64,000 nt of DNA from Tricholoma matsutake (Eukaryota > Basidiomycota > Agaricomycetes > Agaricales > Tricholomataceae): the NCBI GenBank assembly GCA_026075535.2, contig AP026538.1, positions 5,332,001-5,396,000 of the forward strand, read 5' to 3'. This document shows positions 1 through 10,347 of the stretch, in pieces; the first letter of the stretch is position 1, and each line of letters begins with the position of its first letter. The notes under the pieces are model-generated. The model was not told the origin of the DNA and did no database searches. It worked only from the letters and a program-made list of their open reading frames with translations. The translations under genes were made by a program, and so were the position numbers.

Positions 1-135
1 GACCTGTTCAAAGCTGACACAACAGAAGCAGATACATATATGTCACTGCAGTGCGACGTTCTACGTAAGAAGTGGCTTGAGAAGCAGTTGGTGGAGCACT
101 GCGGGATTCCTGCTGACATCACCACAATGGCTTGA
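1..135 (+). CDS. 3' end of an unrecognised ORF (partial)
   Basis: Frame 1 is open from the window edge for 44 codons and ends in TGA at 133-135. The tail is rich in Lys, Glu and Cys and contains RKKWLEKQLVEHCGI. It is convergent with the PIF/Harbinger transposase that ends 86 bp downstream. Harbinger elements usually carry a second, Myb/SANT-like ORF, so this could be the end of that partner; that is inference from position only. Too little is visible to assign a function. Confidence 0.35.
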   Translation, partial: DLFKADTTEADTYMSLQCDVLRKKWLEKQLVEHCGIPADITTMA

Positions 136-220
136 TTTTTTATTCTCACATCTGTATTCCCCAAATGAACATTGCTCACAAGTGATATGTAGACTACTAC
201 ATGTAAAATAATATTTGTAG

Positions 221-1509
221 TTATATGGCTCCTCTTTGTCTCAGTTCAGCTTGATACTGTTGCCACATTGCACTAGCAATGAGATCTCTCCTACTATCTG
301 CAACTTGGCGCTCTGCAGTCCTGGTGGGTCCCAATGCCAAATCTCCAGTGTCTACACCATGTCCTGGCAGTGTTGCCTGATCAGCAGCATCACAATTGAG
401 AAGCTCCTGTATGTCCTCATCATCATACTCCCTAATGAAATTGTGAATGGCAGCAAGTGCTGGAGCAAGCTTCACTTGTGTATCTACATCCAAGTTGGGA
501 TTGCTCCTCAGAATTGCGAACCGGTTCTTCAAGATGCCAAAAATGTGCTCGACAATATTGCATGCTGATGCATGATGCAGATTGAACAGCTCTTGAGCAC
601 TGGCAGGGCTATCACAAATGTAAGAATCAGATGATATGGAGTCTTGGAACTATACAGTACCAAAGTTCTGCACGGCTCCATTCCATGAGATGATACCGTA
701 CACCTCGATAAGGGAGCATAAGGGAAAGTGAGTTGGGAAAGCCTGCATCAGCAAGGTAATAGTGATTGCTGGCTGTTGGAACACACAAGTCTGTGATGCA
801 GGCATCATTAAACATTGTTGAGTCTGTAACAGATCCCTCCCATCCACTGAAGACATACACAAATCTGTGTGAAAAGTCACAAGCAGCAAGGCAATCCTGT
901 GTAACATGGCCTTTATGATCACAAGCAATTGCCCATTGTTCTGGAGTACCTGAGCAGTCAAAATGGGTCCTATCCAATGCACCAATTGCACCTGCAAAAA
1001 ATGGATAGAACTTGTCATTGTCTGTGATGTATTTAGAAATTGGGTCATTGATGCCAGGCAAGTGTACATAGTCGGCATAGAATGGGTTGGATGAGAAGAT
1101 ATTCAGCATCTTTAAAAAAATCTGGCATGGACAAGTGTAAGCAATCAATTGATATGCAATATTAGAAGATGTACTTTGAGATTGTCTCATTGTCTCATTG
1201 GAAGCATTTGCCTACATGACAAATTGACAGCCCAGTTGTACATCGGTACAGAAAGATCGCCAATTGTTCTTCAAGGAAGACATCCCTGGAGAGTTTTTCC
1301 TGGAGATATGCTACCAATATCTTAAATACATGCAGGTGGACACCAAGTTCACAACAAATTCGCTCTGGATGGCCCTCCATCAACTCCTTAACCCAATCAG
1401 CACCAGTCAGTGCAGAGTCATGATATGGGATTTGGTCAAACTGTGGAGTACCATAGGCCAATGTAGCACATGCAACTAAGTTGATGACTGAGTAAGAAAT
1501 CGCCTGCAT
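221..1509 (-). pseudogene. PIF/Harbinger transposase (DDE_Tnp_4 family), broken by one stop
   Basis: Cut-and-paste transposase of the PIF/Harbinger superfamily. The minus strand reads, in order, an N-terminal block with HPERICCELGVHLHVFK and EEQLAIFLYRCTTGLSICHVG, a core with FYPFFAGAIGALDRTHFDC (first Asp region), CLAACDFSHRFVYVFSGWEG followed by SVTDSTMFNDA (second Asp) and YYLADAGFP, then a 3' block with IVEHIFGILKNRF (catalytic Glu) and the family signature APALAAIHNFIREYD. Two short introns fit: 609-660 (GTACTG...GATAG), which keeps frame, and about 1122-1174 (GTACAT...GCCAG), where the phase is off by one beside a T-run. An in-frame TGA at 1195-1197 interrupts the usual FQRSN(D/E)TISK motif at the Arg position, consistent with CGA to TGA. 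The product is therefore probably dead, although the gene is nearly full length. The C-terminal tail after IREYD is acidic and unconserved. Confidence 0.85.
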
Positions 1510-1900
1510 TGCTCCCGATCCATGATATGTGAGGTGAGTTGATAAATAGTAGATATCATCACACTTATAAGCTGAATCTTTATCATGAGGGTACTGAACA
1601 CGGCTCTCCTCATGATCATAAAGAACAATCAGGTGAGCATGGCTCTCCCTGAGTCTTTTAGCTGATGATAGAGGTTGTTATGGAGAATATCATTATATCA
1701 AATGCAACTCTCATTCAGTCTTTGTGCCAATGCTACATACTACGATGAATTGCAAGAATCCCACTGAGATGGAACACATCACATTCCTCATTCTGCATCA
1801 TATTTATTCAAGATCCAACATATCACATCACAAAATATATGTGAGAAGAAATATATATTTCTATTGCTGACCACCCTCTAAAGTCTGAGTTCCAGACTTA
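1510..1900. other. No gene recognised
   Basis: AT-rich stretch between the Harbinger transposase and a SINE-like repeat. It probably includes the 5' flank and terminus of the Harbinger element, but I could not identify a terminal inverted repeat or a 3-bp duplication. Confidence 0.4.
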
Positions 1901-2015
1901 GAGAAATTCTTATAAGTCTCACAAAATGATGTGTGCACAGCAAGAATTGAACCAACAGACTTCTGGACTGGCAATCACATGCCAACCAAAAATGCACACT
2001 CTACCACTTAAGCCA
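1901..2015 (-). repeat. tRNA-derived SINE-like module
   Basis: On the minus strand the module carries an A-box-like TGGCTTAAGTGG and a B-box-like GGTTCAATTCTTGC at tRNA-like spacing. It aligns with copies near 47096, 48140 and 54715 (shared GGCTYAAGTGGT, TTGGTT...CATGTGATT, GTTCAATTC, TTTTGTG tail). It follows the terminal hairpins of the adjacent HIC element in the same orientation, the same order seen in the other copies. The divergence from tRNA and the repetition argue against a functional tRNA gene. Confidence 0.65.
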
Positions 2016-2099
2016 AATAGTTATTTAAATTTACATACATTATATCTATTTATTACTGAAATCTAATTTTATGTATATATATCATGAATAGATTATTAA

Positions 2100-2978
2100 A
2101 TTGACCCCCTCGCATCTGTGCCAGGGGTACAACAAGTAGAATACTAGGCCCTCCCCTTGCAAGCTCGAGGGGAGGGGGCCGTAACTATCAATTATAAAAA
2201 TAAATTAAAAATACCCACCATGAGCAGTTGCTTGTGGTGGTGTTTGTCTCTCCCCGGGTTGTCCCCTGGCTGTGTCCCCATTCTTCTCCCCCCCGAACCA
2301 CCCCACAAGCAGATGCTCATAGGTGTGGGGCAGGTGTCGTGGGTGTCCCCACTCTCATCATTGTCTCCCTTCCCCCTCATCTCTTCACCCTCACCTTCCA
2401 CCCTGTGAGCAGGGGCTCGCAGCAGTGGTAGTGGTGGTGGTGTCCCCCTGTCATCATTGTTGCCAGTAGTAGTTTGTACCTAAAAAAAGTTAGCATCAAA
2501 AAATGAAATGAAAAAAGAAAAAAAACTTACCTAGGACCCAAGAGATGTTGATGTCTCTTGGGCCTTTTTTGTCTCCCTGTTGGTACCTGCACTCTCGCAC
2601 CCCCCATCCACCCTGTGAGCAGTTGCCTGCAGTGGTTATGGGGGGTGCTGGCTGTCATTGGTGTCTCCCGTAATTGTCATTGTTCCACCCATCATCCACT
2701 CTATGAGCAGTGGCTTGTAGGTCTGGGGCAGGTGCTGTCATTGTTCCCTGCCATCATTGTCACCATTAGCAGCTGCTCTCCCCCATGTGAGCAGTTGCTC
2801 GCACTGGCAGGGGGCGAGGGTGGGTGCTGGGTCATGGTCTTGTCATTGTTCCTCGTCTGGTGGTTTGAGGGTCATTGTGCTTCTACAGTATAGATATAAC
2901 CTATAATTAATGAAAATATGTGTCAGCTTAAAGAAAACATGAGAAAAGAAAAAAGAAAAAACTCACCTGGGGCCCAAA
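2100..2978 (-). repeat. HIC element (hairpin-intron cassettes with terminal hairpins), minus copy
   Basis: Read on the minus strand it begins at a GGGCC / AGGTGAGT junction near 2965-2975, which abuts a gag relic. It continues through a second cassette whose foldback at 2534-2564 (CCCAAGAGA... / ...TCTCTTGGG) is directly followed by AGGTAAGT and, after CTAAC, by TTTTTTTAG. The body is CA/GT-rich and low in complexity, with ~25-bp hairpins of the type GAGCnnCTGCTC followed by GGGTGG (for example near 2400, 2615 and 2705). The 3' end carries two strong hairpins, at 2147-2181 (GGCCCTCCCC...GGGGAGGG) and at 2104-2128 (CCCCTCGCA...CAGGGG). No protein-coding capacity is credible. Confidence 0.65.
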
Positions 2979-3420
2979 TTATGATTGCCTTCAGAACCAG
3001 GGTACAGTTTATGGATGGTGATGCAAAAGTTATTGAACAAAGTACTGGTGTCGTATTCTGGCATTGATTCCCAAAGTTCAGAAGTGTTGATGTTGAGGTA
3101 GCGGCAAGCGTGCTTTTTCATTTCTTCAGAGTTGGTAACATTGCATGCTGGAAAAAGCAATTCGAGCTCATTAAAATACCTACACAAGTTCTTGAGGCTG
3201 ATTTCAGTGCAGTGGAATGGCCATGCACAGGCATAGTAGTCATGTTTGTGGCCATGAATACTTTCAAAGTTAGGGTTAAGACTTGAGTGATAGATGGAAG
3301 AGGTTTCAGAGTCAAAGGTAGTCGAAGAAGAGATGGAGGTGGTGGTTGGATAGAAAGTGGAGCAGTAGGAGATGGAAATAGATGATGGTGGGTGGATTGT
3401 TCAGCATGTACTGGAATCAA
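2979..3420 (-). pseudogene. Retrotransposon gag-like fragment
   Basis: The minus frame reads LCRYFNELELLFPACN, then a block with KKHACRYLNIN, ELWESMPEYD and IHKLYPGSEG. This pattern (an RYF...LE...LF start, a CRY/VRY...D repeat and an ExW...E...Y..YPG ending) is the one I recognise from basidiomycete retrotransposon gag-like proteins that mediate particle assembly. It breaks off at the junction with the HIC element, and upstream sequence shifts frame around 3190-3220. No zinc knuckle, protease or polymerase follows. Confidence 0.55.
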
Positions 3421-4369
3421 GATATCTCCCGGATGTTTGGGAACATCAAAGGCTTGGCAAGCTTCAATACAAAGGTTTATAGCTGCGGTTGGCCTAAGCC
3501 AAGGAATTCAAGATGGTTTAGGTATTGAAATGATTTAGAAACCCCTCATGGTGGGCTCCAAAATGATGATGCTCAACCCAGAAACTCAACCAAAACCAAA
3601 CAAACTGGCTTTAGAAGATATAACACGAGTCAGAGGAAGGGTGCAAGGTGGTACTGAATATCACCACACTAAACCAAGGGGTGGGTATGAAAGGTGAATG
3701 TGTACAAGGTTCTGTGAAGTGCTGTGATGCACTACGAAGCACTGCAAAGCTGTGCAAAGGTGTTTGCAATGTCATGAATAGTTTTCGAAGGTAATAATGG
3801 AGTTGGATGATGTCAAAATGCAATGGGATATGATAGTGACAATGGACGATAATGACAATGAATACAATAGGCAAGAGATGGTAGTTTCAAGATACCAAGT
3901 AGTGTTCAAGGGTCCAGTCCATAAGACCAGAAAAAGACCAGACCCTTAACTGAACTTAACTGCAAAAGACCGAACTGTCAGTCTCAGTTCACCCCATATT
4001 GGGGTTGGTTTGGTTGTCAGTTGATCACTTTTGTATACTCACGAAAACTGATGTAAGACCAGTTGAAACCGGTCTTAACTGGTCTTTTAGACATGTTTAT
4101 ACTACTAGATATATAGCATAAGTTGAGTACAAAATACAGAAATAAGTATACAAAAGTATATAAAAGAACAAAATATAAATACTACTATTACTATTTATGG
4201 CATATATACATAAAGTGGAACAAGCCCAGGAGAAAAAACAGTCATTTGGTGAGTGCTTATATACCCTGTGGCCATGCACAGACCATGTGGTCACATTTGT
4301 TCACCCAAAAACAAATGTGGCACCACTTCCCAGATGACTTCCCACAACCACAACAACAACACCAATGAT

Positions 4370-5310
4370 GCCATTTCCATGAAAATGACCACAATGACTG
4401 AGTGAACACAGAGTAGATGGCCCAAACAATGAACAAGGGTCATTTGGGCCCTAGGGTACATTGTTTTATAGTTGATTCTTTTCTTTTACTAACTAACTAA
4501 CTAACTAATAGTTTTTTCTTCTTTTTTAGGTACTTTTCATTTTGATAATGAAATTGCCCACCCACTGAACGATGCCTTTGCTGCCGCTGTGAGCCACTGC
4601 TCACAGGCCAGCATTGGGTTGCTTCTGGACCACAACAACCACACCCAACACCGCCGCTGCGAGCCTCTGCTTGCAGGGTGGCAACAGGCCCTTTCCTGGA
4701 TGACAACGAATAGCAGGATGACGAGGACAAGGAATCAGGGGGACAAGGACAAATCAGGGGGGACAACAAGGACAAATCAGGGGGCCCTGCTGCAGACAGC
4801 CCAAATGACACTAGTCATCATTTGGGCTGTCGAGTATGTTTTTTTGTTTAATCTTATTTCTTTTACTAACAATTATTTTCTTAGTTTCTTATCTTTTGCT
4901 AACGATGTTGCCTAGCCACCACACAATGCACCTGGGCCCGTGCCATACACCACCCATGCCCTATGTCACTGCTGCAAGCCTCTGCTCACAGGGTGGCAAT
5001 GGGTACCGCCACTTCCAGACAGCAACAGCAACAGCAGCCAGGGACAATGGCTGACACCACATCACAGCACCACCAACCCACCTATGAGCCACTGCTCATA
5101 GGGGGTAATGGAGGTGCTGATGACAAACAACAACGCACACAGGGAGGGGCTGACAAATGACAGGGAGTGGAAAACGGACGACAACAAGAACAGGGGAGAG
5201 GGCAACACATGATGGGGAGGAGATGACAAATGACAACCACTCTCGACCCCCCACCCTCGCTACAAACACGAGACAGTGGGGCTACTGCGAGCAACTGCTT
5301 GCAGGGTGTA
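4370..5310 (+). repeat. HIC cassettes inside the hAT-like element
   Basis: Foldbacks at 4419-4450 (GGCCCAAACAATG...CATTTGGGCC) and 4798-4829 (GCCCAAATGA...TCATTTGGGC) are each followed by an intron-like segment with CTAAC and a T-rich tract ending in TAG. Between and after them are ~25-bp hairpins near 4590, 4658, 4971, 5083 and 5286. Each has the form TGyGAGC-nnCT-GCTyrCA or a stem variant, mostly followed by GGGTGG or GGGTGG-like sequence. The low-complexity CAACAACA body gives spurious ORFs that are not genes. Confidence 0.6.
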
Positions 5311-5433
5311 AATATAATTAGTTTTATCTACGATATATTATAATTTAGTTAGACTCATAAAAACAGCCCAAAGACCAGTCAAAACCAGTCTTTTGGGGTC
5401 AACCGAACCGAATAGGACTGGTCCTATTTGGTT

Positions 5434-6848
5434 TGGTGATAGGTCCACCTTGTTGTTCAAGCTCAGAAAATCACATCTACGATCATCGTCGAAGCTCTAC
5501 AAACCCATACAAACCTCTACGAGCCCATACGAACCCCTCTGAAGCTCTATGATGCTCTACAAAGCTCTACAAAGTCACGAGAATGCTTCAAAATCCTTCG
5601 CAATGCTTTGAAACTCTTTGCAACACCTTGAAATTCTTTGTATGCCTTTGGCCGCTATAGTACAACTCCCCCAACCTTCGGACAGCTCAGGATATACACT
5701 TGGAACATTGTCAATGAGTTCCGAACCAGTATTGAGCAATATCACAGTGATATCAGCCTTTGAACAAGTCCAATATTTCCTCGACTGACATCGAGCATCA
5801 CGAGCATCATATCAAACACAGTTGAGCATCATCGAACATCGTCGAGCATTGTATCAAACATGATCGAACATCATCGAACATCGAAAATTGACATCAGACA
5901 CTATATCGCTATTCCAATGGTCATTGCACACATGCCAGACATATCCCCTACCATTGTCAAACAATATCGCACCAATATCGGGCCACAAATGAAGTCAGAA
6001 GAATCTTCAAAAATCTTCAAAAAACATCGAACCTCGAAAAACATCATTGGACACAGTATTTCCTATTCGAATGATCTTCGGACGCATGCTGGACACATGG
6101 GACACTATATCGAGTATATCAAACACATTTCGACCGCATGTGCACGCATACAATCTGCTCAAAGCAGTTTCCGATCTTCTATTCAATTTATAACAAGGAC
6201 AGTCCGGTTTTAGCTATTATATCTTATTATTTCTTCATCATGTGTTATATTCACCCTTTCTAGGCTCGCTTTATTGTTCTGATATACTTATATTGTCTTT
6301 TGCCTCGAGTTTTCCACATGTTTGCCTCATGTTCTCTAGCCTTTTTAGGTACTTTCTTTATTTTATATAAAAAGATGTACTAGATACAAAGAAAAACCAG
6401 AACGTCGTCGTCTTCCTCCCAGATCACAGTGATTTGAGAGTACAGTTTAGTCTTATTCAGTCCAAAATTTGGTGTTTTATGCTAAACTTCCTCAAAATTC
6501 CTCAAATTCCTCGCATTATGCCATTTTCACTCTCGCTTCCCTTGATTAGCCTTTTTGTCACTTCTACTACTCATCTAGTCCCCCGATCTTGCGTCCAAAC
6601 ATATCTGCGCACTTGAAATTCCTCGAAACCTCTTCAAAAAATATTGCAACATCTCAAAAATCATCGCAAAGTCTCAAAACACATTCTTTTAGCATTGAAC
6701 TGCTTCGACAAGCAGTTGTTTTATGACTATTTGATGGTCGGTCTGACAGGTGACATCTAGAGGGCCTCGCAACCTTCCTCTGACTCATGTTATACCATCT
6801 GAAGCCATTTTGTGGGTTTTGTTTGGGTTTCCAGGTTGAGTATCATCA
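5434..6848 (+). repeat. Solo-LTR-like repeat (1.4 kb) with 6-bp flanking repeats
   Basis: Begins TGGTGATAGGTCC and ends GTATCATCA (TG...CA), flanked by TTGGTT at 5428-5433 and 6849-6854. The first 800 bp holds short tandem motifs (CTCTACAAACC-like near 5490-5560; ATCGARCAT-like near 5800-5900). A TATATAAAA box lies near 6364. The layout resembles U3-TATA-R of an LTR, and homologous ends occur at 3564-7612 and 32649-33811. No coding sequence is recognised. Confidence 0.5.
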
Positions 6849-7612
6849 TTGGTTGCGGTCCATCTAATCTGGGCATTGGTTTGGACCAGTTTTGGTCTCC
6901 GGTTGACCCCCTTGGGGGTCAAAAAACCGGACCGAACAGGACCCTTAAACACTAATACCAAGTAGCAGAATGAAGAAGTTTGTGGAAGACCACAGAGCTT
7001 CAGACTAAGACTAAAGCTAAAACTTAAGAGCAGAACTCTTAAATCTGATGATAGACAATATGTGAAGATGATTTCTTGTTGATACAGGTAGTTATATATG
7101 TTTTAAAGAGATAGTACTAGAAAAGGAAAAAGGCCATGAGGCAAACATGAGGAAGACATAAGGCAGTAAAAAGGGTGTCCTAAATCACAAAGTAAATGAG
7201 AAATGATAAGGAAGAAAACATGCAAAGTCATAATATATCAGAGCCCTTCATGTTGTTATTGCAGCAAATCACAGATATATTGAAAAATGTTGCAATGCAT
7301 CTCGAATGCATCCTAAAAGGCTCAGTTTCTTGTTTCCTCATGCCCAGTGTGCTCAACGTGCAACACATCAGCATGTGGAACATGTGCTGTGCATGTCCGA
7401 AGTGCGGTGCAATAGGAATATGGTGGCTGGGGGCGTGCGATGTACTGCGAAGTGGTGCGAAGTAGTTTGGAGCATTGTGAAGTGTTTTGTAGACATTTTG
7501 TGCATTCACAGAGGTTCATTCATGTTTGTAGAACAATGGGTTGTGGAAGGGGAAGTGTTGGAGTGTGTGGGAACATTTTCAGAGCTTGGACAATGAGGTG
7601 GGCCTATAAGCA

Positions 7613-8571
7613 CATGCCCATTACTGTCTACATTTGCACTGTGGCCCATCCTGCCATTGCCATCACTGCTGGTTGGATGACACTGGTTGGCTTGTGAACA
7701 TTGAGGGGATTGGGAGGGATCCTATTAGCGTGCTTGATGTGGTGATGTGCATCTGCATGTGGGCATGCCTTTGTTTGGTAGGTTACCAACAGTGACCAGA
7801 AAGCATGTTTGGTTGGTTGAAGGTTTACTTATGTGTATTGTCATTTCATGGGTGCAAATGTGGATGAGGAAGCCAAAAAAGTGGCGCAAGGCAACTCGAG
7901 CCCCCCTCCCAGACTCCCTCCAATTCTATGAGGGGAACTCCCAAGAAGCATAGTGGCAGTGAAGCAGAAGCAACATGATGACCTGAGGCATCAGCAAAAG
8001 TGTTGCTTCTATACCCAGCTAGGTAAGGTCATAAAAGGTCCACCTGATCCACCTGGTCCACCTAGATGTGACACCACCTTACCTGGTAATACTCTAACAA
8101 CATATACAGGTGTACCATGAAAAAAATTGATGGTCATGCAAAGTGATATCATATTGGACAACATGGTAAGGTTTACTAATCTTAGTATAACCAGGTATTC
8201 AACAAAAGGTCTACTTCACTAACTAAGGTTGCTTAAGTCATATACAATCTTCTGAATTGGTTCGACATGATGGTTATTAATATGAGCAGTAATACAAATA
8301 CATGTGAGAGAACATGTGTTACGATGATACAAAAGACATCAGTAGAAACTGTGGTCAAGATTTGAAAGGTGAGCAGTAAGCGAGGAAAAGGTACCATGGC
8401 AAGCCTGGAAAACTCCCTCAACAGTACACCCACAAAACAATGACATACCACTCACATTTTCATTGATGAGGTAGATGCAATCGGATCCGTAGTAGAGCAC
8501 TTGTTTGGGGAGGTTGGAGATACTGCAAGATGAGATGGGATTGGGGGAAGAGATGGAGAACTACGGCCAGT
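7613..8571. other. No gene recognised
   Basis: Mixed-composition sequence. Around 8030-8075 there is a short tandem motif (GTCCACCTGATCCACCTG). ORFs here are short and show no family features. Confidence 0.4.
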
Positions 8572-8865
8572 TTAGAGATGATGATGATGAGATTGATGAG
8601 ACTGAGCATGAGGAGACTGAGATTGACGAGAACGAGACTGAGAGCAATGAGAGCGAGACTGAGAGAAATGAGAGCGAGACTGAGAGTGATGAGAACAAGA
8701 ATGAGACTGCAAGCAATGAGAGCAAGAACGAGAGCAACAAGAATGAGGCTGAGAGTGATGAGAGCAAGAGCAAGAGCCACAAGAACGAGACCAAGAGTGA
8801 GAGCCACAAGAATCCTGAGAGCAAGACTGAGAATGAGAGCAATGAGAATCCAGGCCATGAGAATC
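8560..8865. repeat. 6-mer-based minisatellite within the preceding gene
   Basis: Degenerate tandem repeats of GAGACT / GAGAGC / GAGCAA type on the plus strand. On the minus, coding, strand they give a run of SQSRSH- and SCSQ-like residues at the protein C-terminus. The Glu/Asn/Ser-rich plus-strand ORF over the same bases is a shadow. Confidence 0.7.
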
Positions 8866-9779
8866 AGAATGATGGGATTGAGACCAAGAACAACAAGCAT
8901 CAGTATGATGTGAACCAGGGGCAGGTGACAAGGGTGTGTTGTTATGGTGATTAGGTGATGACAGTAATTTGGAAGGTGAATGACTGTGCTGGTGGGGTGT
9001 GGAGGGGTTTGGTAGCTTGATAACAAGGGCTTTCTTTTTTTCCTTGTGTGCTCCTTGTTGAGCCATGGCAACCTCAAAATCATTTGGGACCTGATCTTCT
9101 TCCTTTACAGCATTCTTTGAGCTTTTCCTGAAAACCTTTCTGCATATAATGGATGTCAAGCAGCAAGAATAAGATGAAGGAAATCCACCACCTCATTGTA
9201 TCTTCAGCCCAGCTCACTTCCCCACTCTCCGAAGTGTCATCAGCATCATTATCATTGAAGAGCACTGCAATCATAGAATAGAACTTTTCACAGTCAAAGT
9301 TCACATCATTGAGCCACCAGTCCTCACCACAAGAGTGGCACCAATGGAACTGACCAGACAGATTAGATCAAATTGCTTCAAAGGAGTGTCATACCTGAAG
9401 TGTGGCATAAGCAATTGATGTAGTGCTGACAGAGTCCATTCCATTGAGTCTCGCCTGGCTTCCCTTCATCTTCATGTGTCCAGGCTCATCATGCATCACA
9501 GAAGAAGGCGATGTGAAAATATGTTTGAAGACCTTGAAAAAAAAAATTAGAAAACACTAATGACACATCTAGCAAGCACACGCTAATCATCTCACATACA
9601 CAAAGAAGTAGTGAGTGGATGTATGCACTTGAAGTGGGACAACAATGATAGTCACTTACCTCCCCTGCAAGCTTGTCTACCAGTTCTGGTCACTTCACCA
9701 TCTTGCACATAACATCATGGAATCCATATTTGTGTGTCAGCGCATTATAGTGGTAGAGTGCCTGTTCATTACTCTTCAT
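8572..9779 (-). pseudogene. Conserved agaricomycete protein of unknown function, degenerate
   Basis: At least four exons are readable on the minus strand. Exon A (9660-9779) encodes HYNALTHKYGFHDVMCKMV and PELVDKLAGE and ends at GTAAGT. Exon B (9395-9532) encodes VFKHIFTSPSSV and MDSVSTTSIAYATLQ. Exon C (about 9190-9349) encodes NDVNFDCEKFYSMIAVLFND and AEDTMRWW. Exon D (8572 to about 9137) encodes SSKNAVKEEDQVPNDFEVA and then a Ser/His/Cys-rich tail. The EVFKHIFTSPSS and DxEKFY...(M/L)RWW motifs match a protein family I recognise from many agaricomycete genomes, usually near transposons, with no known activity. One TGA sits where Arg is expected (KMV-K-stop-PELVDK). The start given is only the first Met of the recognisable part; upstream sequence to 10200 is probably more 5' exon but is broken. 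Confidence 0.55.
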
Positions 9780-10137
9780 GAACCTTGGGAGAGGTTTTAA
9801 CAGTCAGGTATGTTGAGAGACCGAGATTTTGCCTATGCTGCATACACATCTTTGTTGTCAAAATAATTAACCTCCAACTTCAGCCCAGCCTCGAGTACAG
9901 CCGTAAAATCAGCAAACATATTTTCATATCAGGCAGTCCACCAAGCAAAATGTTTGTAGGAGTCCACTGGTGTTATCCTATTTCCATGGTAGTAGCAAGC
10001 CAGATTGTTCAAACTTCGATCAACATACCAGCACTTTTTGCAGGATCTGCTCAGGTGTTCAAACAGATCATTCTTTCATTTCTTGGACTGATGTTTGGGA
10101 GATCCTTGATGATCAGAAGAGGGGGAGACAGAAGAGA

Positions 10138-10187
10138 GGGAGGAGGAGGAGGAGGAGGAGGAGGAGGAGGAGGAGGAGGAGGAGGCA
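10138..10187. repeat. (GGA)n microsatellite
   Basis: About 17 nearly perfect GGA triplets. It yields poly-Gly, poly-Arg or poly-Pro/Ser ORFs depending on frame, none supported as a protein. Confidence 0.9.
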
Positions 10188-10347
10188 GACATGATAGTTT
10201 GAGATGAAGAGAAAGGCAAAGGTTGTTATCAAGAACTGTCATAAATTGCCATGGCATGGGAGTCATGTGCATGATGCATCCAGTTGCACCCACTCGCACC
10301 TCACAAATTGGGTTCATGCCATGAACATTTTTTGGGTCTTTATTGTG

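Larger units (their letters stand above)
3900..6954. mobile_element. Non-autonomous hAT-like element with 8-bp duplication
   Basis: Terminal inverted repeats read TAGTGTTCAAGGGTCC on the left and, reverse-complemented, TAGTGTTTAAGGGTCC on the right. The element is flanked by perfect 8-bp repeats ATACCAAG (3892-3899 and 6955-6962). TAG-type ends plus 8-bp duplications are the hAT pattern. Subterminal sequence is rich in GACCAG/GGTC motifs. No transposase is encoded. Inside are HIC cassettes (4370-5310) and a solo-LTR-like repeat (5434-6848), so insertion order can be read: outer repeat, then this element, then the inner repeat. Confidence 0.75.
3564..7612 (-). repeat. Solo-LTR-like repeat, split by an hAT-like element
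   Basis: Two outer parts (3564-3891 and 6963-7612) belong to one repeat on the minus strand. It starts with TGCTTATAGGCCCACC and ends with GGTTGAGCATCATCA, matching the ends of the repeats at 5434-6848 and 32649-33811 (TGnTGATAGGT... / ...GGTTGAGTWTCATCA, plus the shared TTCCTCTGACTC block). TG/CA ends and an internal promoter-like stretch suggest an LTR. The flanks CCAAAA and CATGCC do not match, so the exact ends are uncertain. The split falls at ATACCAAG, the duplication of the inserted element. Confidence 0.5.

Noticed and set aside
8505..8954. Glu/Asn/Ser-rich 149-codon plus-strand ORF
   Set aside because: It is the antisense of a minisatellite that codes the Ser/His-rich tail of the minus-strand gene; pure low complexity.
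9785..10207. 140-codon plus-strand ORF ending in poly-Gly
   Set aside because: Generated by the (GGA)n tract and overlaps probable 5' exon sequence of the minus-strand gene; no family features.
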